The notes under the pieces were generated by a model, which made no database searches, had not been told where the DNA came from, and saw nothing but the letters and a program-made list of their open reading frames with translations. Source: CAVUXJ01 sp963814975 (GTDB lineage Bacteria; Acidobacteriota; Vicinamibacteria; Vicinamibacterales; CAVVIG01). Taken from it: a stretch of 48,180 nucleotides of DNA. A program made the position numbers and the translations under genes. The stretch is taken from NCBI GenBank assembly GCA_963814975.1, contig CAWFFB010000036.1:1-48180 (forward strand). Direction: 5' to 3'. Each line of letters begins with the position of its first letter. The stretch's first letter is position 1. This document shows, one piece after another, positions 9,216-17,466 of this stretch.

Positions 9216-11309
9216 ATGAAGTTGCGTGTGAATCCGGAAGTTGGTCTCTTGGCCGTCGCTGCGCTGGCGGCGTCGCTCACCTGGGTGAACGCGCAGCAGA
9301 AGAGCGGTGCCACGGTCGCCATCGATGCCGATGATCTCGGCGGCGTTGTCACGAGCGCGAAAGGTCCCGAGGCCGGTGTGTGGGTGATTGCGGAAACCAC
9401 GGAACTGCCGACGAAGTTCGCCAGAATTGTGGTCACCGACGACCAGGGACGCTACGTCCTGCCTGATCTGCCGAGAGCAGGCTACCAGGTCTTCGTCCGC
9501 GGGTACGGGTTGGTGGACTCGTCACGCGTCAACGCCAAGCCGGGGCAGCAGCTCGACCTCAAAGCGGTTGTGGCGCCCGACGGCCGCGCGGCCGCGCAGG
9601 TCTATCCGGCAAATTACTGGCTGAGCCTGCTGGAAATCCCCAAGGGAGAGCACCCGGTCGACCACGTGGCCCTGGAAACCAAGGCGTGCTTCTCCTGCCA
9701 TCAAGTGGGCAACCGCGCGACTCGTGAATTGACGAAGGGCGTTGGCACGTTTGCCTCGAGCCTCGAAGCCTGGGATCGCCACACCACGATGGGACCCAAC
9801 GGGGCGAACATGGGCGGCCTCTTCAGGCGCCTCGGCGCGCAGCGCAAGGCGTTCGCCGATTGGACCGATCGGATTGCCGCCGGCGCCTATCCCGAAGCGC
9901 CGCCGCCGCGTCCGGCCGGCGTCGAGCGCAACCTCGTGATCTCGATGTGGGACTGGGCCCTGCCGACCAGCCGGCGGAGCGATGCAGCGGGCACCGACGA
10001 GCGCTCTCCAACGGTGAACGCGAACGGGCTGATCTACGGAGCCATCCAGACGTCCGATATTCTCGCGGTGCTCGATCCGCAGGAGAACTCGACGACGGAG
10101 ATCAAGATTCCGTCGAACGGGCCTGTGCTCGATGCCAGCACCCCGCGCTCGATGACGTGGGGGGACGAGAAGATCTGGCAACGGCAAGCAGACCCCCGCA
10201 GCGTGGCGATGGACGCCAAGGGACGCGTGTGGGTCACGGCACGGAATCGCGCTCCCCAGCAGCAGCCGGCGTTCTGCAAGGACGGCGCGACGAACAAGTT
10301 CGCGAAGTACTTCCCGATGCCGGGCCCGAGCAACAGGCAGGTCCAGCTGTACGACCCGAAGACGAAACAGTTCACGATGATCGACACCTGTTTTGCCGCG
10401 GACCATAACCTGTTCGACGAAAAGGACGCGCTCCTCTTCGGCCAGGACAATGCCATCGGCTGGGTCGACACGCCGACGTTCGACAAGACGCACGACGCCG
10501 CCGCGTCGCAGGCATGGTGCCCCGGCGTCGTGGACACCAACGGCGACGGCAAGATCTCCACCGGCTGGACCGAGCCCAAGGAGCCGATCGATCCCAAGAA
10601 GGACCACCGGATCGAATTCGGATGTTATTCGATTGGCATCAGCCCGACCGACGGGGCCGTATGGTGCTCGGGAATCGATCACGAGGACAAGACGCTCGTG
10701 CGCATCGAGCGCGGGCCCAACCCGCCGATGTCATGCAAGGCCGAGGTCTATGTGCCGCCTCCGTCGACGATACCGTTGCCCTATTCGGGAGGCGTGGCCA
10801 TCGACAGCCACGGCGTGGTCTGGCAGAACTGGCGGGGCGTCCACGAGATCTTCAGCTTCGACCGTCGCAAGTGCAAGGTCCTGAACGGGCCGACGGCCAC
10901 AGGTCAGCAGTGCCCGGAAGGGTGGACCGTGCACAAGAAGCCCGGCCCCACGTTCAAGGGGGAGCCGGAGCTCAGCACGGACATGCTGTACCTCGGCAAC
11001 ATCGATCATCACGACGCGCTCGGTCTCGGGAAGGACGTGCTGCTTGAAGGCGACGTCAACGCAGACTCGTTCTGGGTGATGGTGCCGCACAACGGTCAGA
11101 TGCAGACCTTGACCTTGCGCGTGCCGTACCCGTTGGGATTCCACTCTCGACACGCGGCCGGGCGAATCGACGATCCGAAGGCCGGATGGAAAGGTCGCGG
11201 GCTCTGGTCGAGCTACTCGATGTACACGCCCTGGCACCAGGAAGGCGGCAAGGGCTCGCGGCCGAAGGTGGTGAAGTTCCAGGTCCGGCCTGGTCCGCTC
11301 GCAAAATAG
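9216..11309 (+). CDS. Secreted heme c/beta-propeller protein with carboxypeptidase regulatory-like domain
   Basis: The 697-residue intact protein starts at ATG 9216 behind GGAGG. It has a signal peptide (to about residue 27), then a carboxypeptidase-regulatory-like Ig fold (about 38-120; GVVTSAKGPEAGVWVIAETT, DDQGRYVLPDLP). A single heme c site CFSCH lies near residue 160. A long streptogramin-lyase/YncE-type propeller follows (SVAMDAKGRVWVTARN, GVAIDSHGVVWQNWRG). An inserted segment VDTNGDGKIS looks like a calcium loop. Such proteins are common and often duplicated in Acidobacteriota. They are thought to be periplasmic or surface redox proteins; the substrate is unknown. A GC-rich hairpin follows the stop. 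Confidence 0.75.
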   Translation: MKLRVNPEVGLLAVAALAASLTWVNAQQKSGATVAIDADDLGGVVTSAKGPEAGVWVIAETTELPTKFARIVVTDDQGRYVLPDLPRAGYQVFVRGYGLVDSSRVNAKPGQQLDLKAVVAPDGRAAAQVYPANYWLSLLEIPKGEHPVDHVALETKACFSCHQVGNRATRELTKGVGTFASSLEAWDRHTTMGPNGANMGGLFRRLGAQRKAFADWTDRIAAGAYPEAPPPRPAGVERNLVISMWDWALPTSRRSDAAGTDERSPTVNANGLIYGAIQTSDILAVLDPQENSTTEIKIPSNGPVLDASTPRSMTWGDEKIWQRQADPRSVAMDAKGRVWVTARNRAPQQQPAFCKDGATNKFAKYFPMPGPSNRQVQLYDPKTKQFTMIDTCFAADHNLFDEKDALLFGQDNAIGWVDTPTFDKTHDAAASQAWCPGVVDTNGDGKISTGWTEPKEPIDPKKDHRIEFGCYSIGISPTDGAVWCSGIDHEDKTLVRIERGPNPPMSCKAEVYVPPPSTIPLPYSGGVAIDSHGVVWQNWRGVHEIFSFDRRKCKVLNGPTATGQQCPEGWTVHKKPGPTFKGEPELSTDMLYLGNIDHHDALGLGKDVLLEGDVNADSFWVMVPHNGQMQTLTLRVPYPLGFHSRHAAGRIDDPKAGWKGRGLWSSYSMYTPWHQEGGKGSRPKVVKFQVRPGPLAK

Positions 11310-11319
11310 GCGCGTTTGG

Positions 11320-11352
11320 GCGGCCGGCTGCTGTTCATCAGAGGCCGGCCGC
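11320..11352 (+). terminator. Possible intrinsic terminator hairpin
   Basis: A perfect 9-base inverted repeat (GCGGCCGGC at 11320-11328, GCCGGCCGC at 11344-11352) starts 11 bases after the stop of the heme/propeller gene. The loop is 15 bases. The following ATTTGTCT is only weakly T-rich, so termination efficiency is uncertain. Confidence 0.45.
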
Positions 11353-11501
11353 ATTTGTCTCGTGGGGATTCCCCGCTCCACGAACCGGCCAGATACCGCC
11401 TGCCGCTCTGCTCGAGCCGCGGCCCGGTCCAGGACGTCCTGATGAGCGATCCCTACGCGCGCCGATCTGGGTGGCAGGCCAAGAACGAGAAAGAGGCAGT
11501 G

Positions 11502-12608
11502 ATGGCGCGGCACAGGGGACCGATCAGATATGCGGTTGTCGGCCTCGGACACATCGCGCAGGTAGCGGTCCTGCCGGCGTTCGCGCATGCCAGACGAAAC
11601 TCTCGCCTCGCGGCGCTGGTCAGCGACGACGCGGCCAAGCTCAAGGTCCTGGCCAAGAAGTACCGGGTTGAGGCCGCGTACTGGTACGACGAATACGAAG
11701 CCTGCCTCGCGGGGGTCGACGCCGTCTATATTGCGCTCCCGAACTCGATGCATGCCGAGTACACCCTTCGAGCTGCGCGAGCCGGCGTCCACGTGCTGTG
11801 CGAGAAGCCGATGGCGGTCACCGCCGCAGAGTGCCGGCGGATGATCGAGGCGTGCCGTCAACACCACGTCAAGCTGATGATCGCCTACAGACTGCATTTT
11901 GAAACGCTGAACCTGAAGGCGATCGAGCTGGTCCGCCGCGGGCAAATCGGTGAACCGAAGTACTTCAACTCCTCGTTCTCGCTCACCGTGCGCGACGGGA
12001 ACATTCGGACCAAGGCAGACCTGGGCGGCGGCACGCTCTACGACATCGGCGTCTACTGCATCAACGCGGCGCGCTACCTGTTTCGTGCCGAGCCACGCCA
12101 GGTGATGGCGCTGTCGGTCAACAGCGGCGGGAAGAAGCTCGCCGAGATCGACGAGTCGACCGGGGCGCTTCTTCGATTCGAGGGGGAACGGATTGCAGGG
12201 TTCGTGACCAGCTTCAATGCCTCAGACGTCGCCTCGTACAGGATTGTCGGCACGAAAGGCGCCCTGCGCCTGGATCCCGCTTACGAGTACGCCGGAGGCC
12301 TGGCCTACGAGCTGGTGATAGACGGTAAGAAGACCAAGGGGCACATCGGGAAACGCGACCAGTTCGCGCCGGAGCTGCTGTACTTCTCCGACTGCATTCT
12401 CAAGAACCGGGAGCCCGAACCCTCCGGCGAAGAGGGCCTTCAAGACGTGCGAATCGTGGAGGCCTTGTACCGCTCAGCAAAGACAGGGAGAGCCGTCTCA
12501 CTACCAGCCTTCAAGGACGGGAGACGGCCCGGCGCGCGACAGCGGATCGTGCGATCTGGCGTGAAGAAGCCCCGCCTCGTGAAAGTGAAAAGCGGAAGCG
12601 AAGACTGA
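11502..12608 (+). CDS. Gfo/Idh/MocA-family NAD(P)-dependent oxidoreductase
   Basis: The intact 368-residue protein starts at ATG 11502. The frame upstream is open but not protein-like. It has the N-terminal Rossmann NAD(P) site YAVVGLGHIAQVAVLPAF (residues 9-26), the family strand VDAVYIALPNSMHAEY, and the CEKPMA motif whose Lys is catalytic. The C-terminal alpha/beta domain includes GGGTLYDIGVYCINAARYLF with the D..Y.N catalytic region. The family oxidises or reduces sugars, inositols and related polyols, or glucose-fructose type pairs. The C-terminus is a Lys/Arg-rich tail beyond the usual domain end. No sugar genes flank it, so the substrate cannot be inferred. Confidence 0.85.
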   Translation: MARHRGPIRYAVVGLGHIAQVAVLPAFAHARRNSRLAALVSDDAAKLKVLAKKYRVEAAYWYDEYEACLAGVDAVYIALPNSMHAEYTLRAARAGVHVLCEKPMAVTAAECRRMIEACRQHHVKLMIAYRLHFETLNLKAIELVRRGQIGEPKYFNSSFSLTVRDGNIRTKADLGGGTLYDIGVYCINAARYLFRAEPRQVMALSVNSGGKKLAEIDESTGALLRFEGERIAGFVTSFNASDVASYRIVGTKGALRLDPAYEYAGGLAYELVIDGKKTKGHIGKRDQFAPELLYFSDCILKNREPEPSGEEGLQDVRIVEALYRSAKTGRAVSLPAFKDGRRPGARQRIVRSGVKKPRLVKVKSGSED

Positions 12609-12711
12609 GCCCGTCTGACGCAGCCAACGCGGCTCGACCGTGCGTTCAGCCCGGGTCTCTTGCAGAGCTTGCCGCATCAACCGCCTGGATTCAACAGTGG
12701 CACATGTGTGC

Positions 12712-12740
12712 TTGAGAAGAACAACAATCAGCGGTATGGT
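12712..12740 (+). promoter_or_regulatory. Possible sigma-70 type promoter
   Basis: TTGAGA (12712-12717) and TATGGT (12735-12740) are separated by 17 bases in an AT-richer patch of an otherwise GC-rich intergenic region. This would serve the zinc-ribbon gene at 12872, leaving a leader of about 125 bases. Confidence 0.3.
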
Positions 12741-12871
12741 GTTTGTGTATTTCCGTTGAGTCTGGAGACCCGGCCGCTGGTGCATCACTCAATGAGCCGA
12801 CCTGAACTCCTGAACATCACACCTCCTCGACGGCTCTCCTCCGTCCGAGCGGGCGCTGACGGTCATCTTGG

Positions 12872-13147
12872 ATGAGGCGCAGCGCGACGCCGTCAGTGCG
12901 CCGTTGCCTGCTTTGCGGCAGCACCGCGATCGCGGCCACGGTAAGTGGGCGGGTCGTGACGACCAACTGCTCGGCGTGTTGCGCGGTCTTGACCATCGAA
13001 TTCGACCCGCCCGACGAGCCATTGCTCCGCGCCCGCATTGAGCGAGTCGACAAACCCGATGACGGCGATCCGCGCGCGGCGCGTTTGACGTTGGTGACGC
13101 GCCACCGCGAAGAGCCCGCACCCGCTCGCCTCTCCGATCGCGCTTGA
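12872..13147 (+). CDS. Small zinc-ribbon protein
   Basis: The 91-residue protein has two Cys pairs, RCLLCGS near residue 12 and NCSACC near residue 33, spaced as in a zinc ribbon. An acidic amphipathic segment follows (EFDPPDEPLLRARIERVDKP). The arrangement CxxC...CxxC with a short beta hairpin (TVSGRVVTTN) between is typical of small metal-binding ribbons. I cannot assign a function. Start ATG 12872 is the only one that includes the first Cys pair; no strong ribosome site is visible. Confidence 0.5.
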   Translation: MRRSATPSVRRCLLCGSTAIAATVSGRVVTTNCSACCAVLTIEFDPPDEPLLRARIERVDKPDDGDPRAARLTLVTRHREEPAPARLSDRA

Positions 13148-13204
13148 ATTCCTGAAAGAGGACCGCCTGGGCGGCCCGACATGCTGTGAGTGTGGGGAGC
13201 CCGC

Positions 13205-13309
13205 TCAGGCGCGGCGTGCCAGGTCCGCGGCAATGCTGGAGAGCAGCGCCCGTTCCTCGGCCGAGATGCGGCCGATGCCGAGGATGCCGCCACGCGGAGA
13301 CGCAGCCAT
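13205..13309 (-). CDS. Possible 34-residue small protein
   Basis: The minus strand from ATG 13309 reads MAASPRGGILGIGRISAEER followed by a regular amphipathic helix ending DLARRA and a stop. A GGGG stretch precedes the ATG. It lies 36 bases after the end of the DHOR gene on the same strand, so it could be the last cistron of that operon. The composition is protein-like, but the length makes it uncertain. Confidence 0.3.
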   Translation of the reverse strand: MAASPRGGILGIGRISAEERALLSSIAADLARRA

Positions 13310-13345
13310 CCCCGGTCCAACACGGCAACCGGGTTGAGTGGGAGG

Positions 13346-14527
13346 TCAGAGCGATTTCAGGAACGCAAGCAGCGCGGCGCGCTGAGCCGGCGGAAGAGCC
13401 AGGAACCGGCGGCGAGCGGACGCCGCCTCGTTTCCGTGAGCCCCAACGGCGTCTTCAATGGTGGCCGCCGTGCCGTCATGCAGCAACGGCCGCCGAAGTC
13501 GCAGGCCCCACAGGGCCGGCGTCCTGAACTCCTGCGGCGTCAGCGGCTTCCTGCCGGATGCCGTCGCCGGTCCCGATGTCGTGCAGCAGCAGATCCGAGA
13601 AGAGCGGCACCACCTTGTGATGGAACAAGGCGTTCGCGTCGGGGCCGGTCTGCAGCGACGGCACATGGCACGACGCGCAGCCGACGGCGCCGAAGAGCGC
13701 CTCGCCCGCGCGCACGGTGTCGTCGATCGGCACCCCGGCTCGGCCGGCGCGAGGAATTTCATGAACGACTCGAAATTGTCGATGCCCTCGCCGCCGCGTT
13801 CGCCGATCCGGCTGATCTTCGGGATCGGGGATCCGGTCGCACAGCTTCATCTGCTCCAGCGTGATACCGAATGCGAGCTCGTCGGAAACAGGTCGTTCGT
13901 GATCCCCATCTCGTTCCGGTAGGCGTCGGCCCCGAACGCCAGCAACGTCGCGTGCTGGGCTTTCCATCCGAACCGTCCGACGCGGCGTCGGCCGGTGGCG
14001 ATATCGGTGATGACAGCCGCTCGTCCCGCTGATCGCCGTCGCGGTCGCGATCGCCGCGGATCGTCGAGCGCCAGCAGCGCTTCGTCGGGAATCGCTTCGA
14101 CGAGGCCCGCGCCAAACAACGGGATCGGCACGCGCCGCGAGATCACGTTCGCCTCTGGAGGGATGATCGGCTGACATGTGTGCGTGGGAATCGAGAAGAT
14201 CTGGAACAGCGAACCCTGACGTCGGGCACGAGCTCCACGAACTCGCCGCGTTCGTCGCGGCGCGCCGCCCGGACCTCGGCGACCACGCCGGCGCCGCCAA
14301 TCGTCGGCACGCTGTGGCAGACAGCGCAGCTCGAGCCGTTGAACGCCGGGCCGAGGCCCTCTTCTGCCGTTTCGACCTCCGTGAAATCCTCAAGGCCCAA
14401 GCCGGAACTCCTCGAACTCGCCGCTGGTGATGCCCGGCAGCGGATCTCCCGGCAGCGGACGGGCCGGTCTGGCCCCGGCGACCTGGACGCAGATCGCCGC
14501 GATGCAGACACCGGCTGCGAACGCCAT
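13346..14527 (-). CDS. Di-heme oxidoreductase (DHOR/putative peroxidase family, frameshifted)
   Basis: Frames join into a protein of about 390 residues. There is a signal peptide starting at ATG 14527 (MAFAAGVCIAAICVQVAGA), then FTEVETAEEGLGPAFNGSSC with heme site CAVCH. The section VPIPLFGAGLVEAIPDEALL follows, then FGWKAQHATLLAFGADAYRN. The second heme site is in FGAVGCASCHVPSLQTG. The end, FRTPALWGLRLRRPLLHDGT and LPPAQRAALLAFLKSL, is the classic DHOR/MauG-like C-terminus. These periplasmic proteins resemble di-heme peroxidases or thiol oxidoreductases. Breaks occur near 14400, 14190, 13860, 13745 and 13550. The gene follows the CuA cupredoxin gene after 25 bases, so electrons could pass from the CuA protein to the hemes. 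Confidence 0.7.
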
Positions 14528-14552
14528 CGATGCGCTTCACGGTCTGACACTC

Positions 14553-14925
14553 CTAGTCCTCGACGATGATCGAGACCGCGCATGAAGCTGTGCCCGGCGC
14601 CGCACATCTTCGAGCATTCGAAGGTGTAGCGGCCGGGCGTGTCGGCACGGAAAATCAGCGTGGCTTCACCTCGCCCGCGCTTCGGAATGATCACGTTCGC
14701 ATCGGAACCGACGATGCGGAACCCATGGTTGGTGTCGTCGCTCCGCAGCCGGAACTCGATCACGGTCCCGCGCTTCACCTTGATCTGCGACGGCGTGAAC
14801 GTGAACCGCTCCGCCGTCACCCGGACCACCTCTGCGATCCTGCGAGGATCCGGACGGCGCGGCGAGCACGACGAGGAGCACGGCACCCACGAGCGAGCTG
14901 CGGCGGACGAGCCTGGTGCGGTCAT
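14553..14925 (-). CDS. Stand-alone CuA-type cupredoxin (COX2-like, frameshifted at both ends)
   Basis: The core reads VVRVTAERFTFTPSQIKVKR, a cupredoxin strand, then TNHGFRIVG with the first Cu ligand His. The end is CSKMCGAGHSFM, which fits the CxxxCxxxHxxM binuclear CuA loop of cytochrome oxidase subunit II and nitrous-oxide reductase. A membrane/signal helix (VGAVLLVVLAAP) lies in a shifted frame at the N-terminus, and SIIVED before the stop lies in another. The corrected protein is about 120 residues: one anchor plus one CuA domain, without the two transmembrane helices of oxidase subunit II. The start overlaps the porin stop (ATGA at 14925). The product is probably a periplasmic electron carrier working with the downstream DHOR. 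Confidence 0.7.
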
Positions 14926-16255
14926 CAGAACCACCAGCCGAGCCCGATGTTCAGGCTGTCGACGCTGCTGAACAGCGAGCTGCTGGTTCCGGATCACCGA
15001 GTAGTCGATCTTGAGCACGATGTCGGGATCGGGAAAATACGACGCGCCGACGACCCAGGCGGCGCGATCGAACTGCTTCAGCGGCAGCACGCCCTCGGGC
15101 ATGCGGAACTGCGTGTCGAAGTTTTCGTAGCGCATGAACAGCGGCGAAGTCGTACCGCAGCCCCGGCAGCGGCCGCAGTGACGGCTCGATGTAGAAGCCG
15201 CGCATCTGCTCCGCGATGTTCGGGTTCACGCCGGTCGTCCGCTGCAGCAGATCGTTCAGCTCCTCCGCGCCGTCGATGAAGATCTGCGCGAACTCGCCGC
15301 GGATCGCGAAGGGACCGGTGCGGTACCGCCCGTCGAATTCGACGACGCTCGACACGGGAGTCCTCGCGGGGGAAGTTGAAGCCGCTTTCGCCCCGCCAGA
15401 AGCTCGTGCCGAGCGTCAGCCCGGGAAGCCCGCCGTATTCGAGCCGTGCGGTCTGTCGCGATGTTGCGGACGTTCGACAAGAACCCCTTCTGGCGCGCCT
15501 CGGCCAGTCCCTCCTCGGCGGTGATCCGGGTCGCGTCGAGCGGCGCCATGACGTACGCGCGATACTGCCAGCCCGCGCCGAACGTACCGTGAATGCCGGC
15601 GCCGGCGTCGAACCACGTCGTCGGGATGATGAACGTGTCGACGAACGGCCGCTCGACGCCGTGAAACGACGGCGGTTCGTGGCGCTCGTTGATGATCCCC
15701 ACTGGCGCGAGCAGCATCCCGCGCGCAGGTTGAACGCCCGGTGTCACCCGGAAGTCCAGGTACGCCTGTTCCAGCTCCAGCTCGCCGGATTCTTCAAGGC
15801 CTTCGACCAGGCGCGTGCTCGAGCTCGAGCTCACCGATGAACCGGATGCGGTCGGTGAAGCTGTGGTTGAACAGCAGGACGAAGCGGTGGAAATCGAGCT
15901 GCGGATCCTCGTGTTCGGGCCGGTTGAGATGAAAATCCATGTAGCCGGAAATCGGCCCCGTCTGCGACACGTCCGACGGTTGCTCGCGCGGAGGCGTGGG
16001 CGCCTCCGCGACCTGACCCGGTGCGACGGTGGATTTCCCTTCCGCGGCCGCTTCTTGCGGTGCCTTGCTCTCGTCGGCCGATTCCAGTTCCTTCACCCGC
16101 GCGGCAAGCTCCCGAAGGCGCCGCTCGAGTTCCTCAACAGACGCCGGCGGCGAGACCGGACCTTGAGCGGAAGTATCGGACGCGGCGGCTGCCGGCTGGG
16201 CGGATAACCGTTCGGTGGCGAGCATTGCGATGAGGAACGCGGTCAGGAACACCAA
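14925..16255 (-). CDS. Outer-membrane porin with N-terminal coiled coil (frameshifted)
   Basis: The translation starts at a TTG (16255) seven bases after GGAGG. A signal peptide is followed by a coiled coil (SVEELERRLRELAARVKELE), a linker, and barrel strands beginning GPISGYMDFHLNRPEHEDPQ. Later pieces in other frames are SGELELEQAYLDFRVTPG, FVDTFIIPTTWFDAGAGIHG, GPFAIRGEFAQIFIDGAEEL and FPDPDIVLKIDYSVIRNQ, closing with NIGLGWWF and the stop at 14925-14927. The layout matches phosphate-selective-porin-like proteins of about 430 residues; the coiled coil would trimerise in the periplasm. Breaks occur near 15815, 15390-15480, 15180 and 14990. The stop overlaps the start of the CuA gene. Confidence 0.65.
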
Positions 16256-16306
16256 GAACCAGCCTCCGTCCAGCTCGACATGTTAGCCGTCAAAATATTG
16301 TTTTTG

Positions 16307-16336
16307 ATTATACAAACTTTCGAGGAGGATGTGCCA
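16307..16336 (-). promoter_or_regulatory. Promoter of the porin/CuA/DHOR operon
   Basis: The minus strand carries a perfect TATAAT (16307-16312) inside a conspicuously AT-rich island. A weak TGGCAC (16331-16336) lies 18 bases upstream of it. Transcription would begin near 16300, giving a leader of about 45 bases before the TTG start at 16255. The weak -35 suggests an activator. Confidence 0.5.
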
Positions 16337-16517
16337 TAGGCTTTATCGGAGAGGGAGATCGAAAGCGGTAGCCCCCTGAGCCCACTCGAGCCTTGAGGAC
16401 CAGGACGGAGGGCGACCCCGTTCGAAGACGTGTGTCGCACGAGTTGTACACCTCTGCCGCAAAACAGACGCGTTTCAAACACGCTCGAGCGGATCCACAT
16501 TTGCTGAACCGGTTGAC

Positions 16518-17390
16518 ATGACTCCAAGTCTGCGCCGCAGCGTCGCGTCGGCCGTAGCGGCCGTGCTCGTCAGCGTGAGCGTCTCGGCGCTGACGCGAAT
16601 CGAGCCGCGCCGAAACAGCTTCAAGCCCTCCGAGGACGTTCAGCTCGGACGTCAGGCGGCGGCGCAAGTGCGTCGTCAGCTGCCGCAGTTGAACGATGCG
16701 CCCACCGACGCACTCGTTGAAAGGATCGGCCGTCGGCTGGTCGCCGCCGTTCCCGCCCGATTCGCACAGCCGGCGTTTCGATACTCGTTCGATGTCGTCA
16801 ATCTGCGCGAGATCAACGCCTTCGCGCTGCCCGGCGGCCCGATGTTTCTGCATCGCGGCATGCTGCAGGCCGCCCGCACGGATGATGAAGTGGCCGGCGT
16901 CATGGCGCACGAGATCAGTCACGTCGTTCTACGGCACGGCACGCTGCAGGCCGCCAAGGCCCAGAAGTTTCAGCTCGGCGCACTGGCCGGCCAGGTGATT
17001 GGATCGATTGTCGGCGGAACGACGGGGACGATCATCGCGCAAGGATCGCAGTTCGGCCTCGGGACCTACTTCCTCAAGTACAGCCGCGAATACGAACGGG
17101 AGGCGGACCTGCTCGGGGCTCAGCTCATGGCGCGCGCCGGCTACGATCCCAGGGAGATGGCGCGGATGTTCCGGACCATCCAGCAGCAGGGCGGAAATCG
17201 CGGGCCCGAGTTTCTGAGCGACCACCCGGATCCAGGCAACCGCCACGATGCCATCATTCGCGAGGCATCATCGCTGACGGTCGGCGGCTCAGCGAATACG
17301 GGACCCGCATTCGACGCCGTCCGGTCGAGGCTGGCGCAGATGCCTCCGGCGCCGACGACGCAGCAGGTGGCACGCACCCAGCCGCGGTAG
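16518..17390 (+). CDS. M48-family zinc metalloprotease, secreted
   Basis: The intact 290-residue protein has a signal peptide (about 1-25), the HEISH zinc motif at residues 131-135 and the third ligand Glu in YEREADLLGAQLMARAGYDP. The LPGGPMFLHRGML section and the C-terminal FLSDHPDPGNRHDAI segment are characteristic of M48/BepA-like (YfgC, LoiP) proteases. These act in the periplasm on misfolded outer-membrane proteins or in envelope quality control. There is no TPR domain, unlike BepA, so it resembles the shorter LoiP/HtpX-like M48C group. It is divergent from the porin operon. Confidence 0.85.
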   Translation: MTPSLRRSVASAVAAVLVSVSVSALTRIEPRRNSFKPSEDVQLGRQAAAQVRRQLPQLNDAPTDALVERIGRRLVAAVPARFAQPAFRYSFDVVNLREINAFALPGGPMFLHRGMLQAARTDDEVAGVMAHEISHVVLRHGTLQAAKAQKFQLGALAGQVIGSIVGGTTGTIIAQGSQFGLGTYFLKYSREYEREADLLGAQLMARAGYDPREMARMFRTIQQQGGNRGPEFLSDHPDPGNRHDAIIREASSLTVGGSANTGPAFDAVRSRLAQMPPAPTTQQVARTQPR

Positions 17391-17466
17391 TCTGTCGTTC
17401 AGTTGGGACTTCTGGCACGACACAAGAGCACGTGTCCCTGTACCTCGAAGTCAAGCCTTACTTCTC

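Noticed and set aside
12789..13328. Minus-strand frame of 179 codons between the zinc ribbon and the DHOR gene
   Set aside because: Composition is Arg/Ser/Pro-rich shadow sequence antisense to the zinc-ribbon gene, without a ribosome site.
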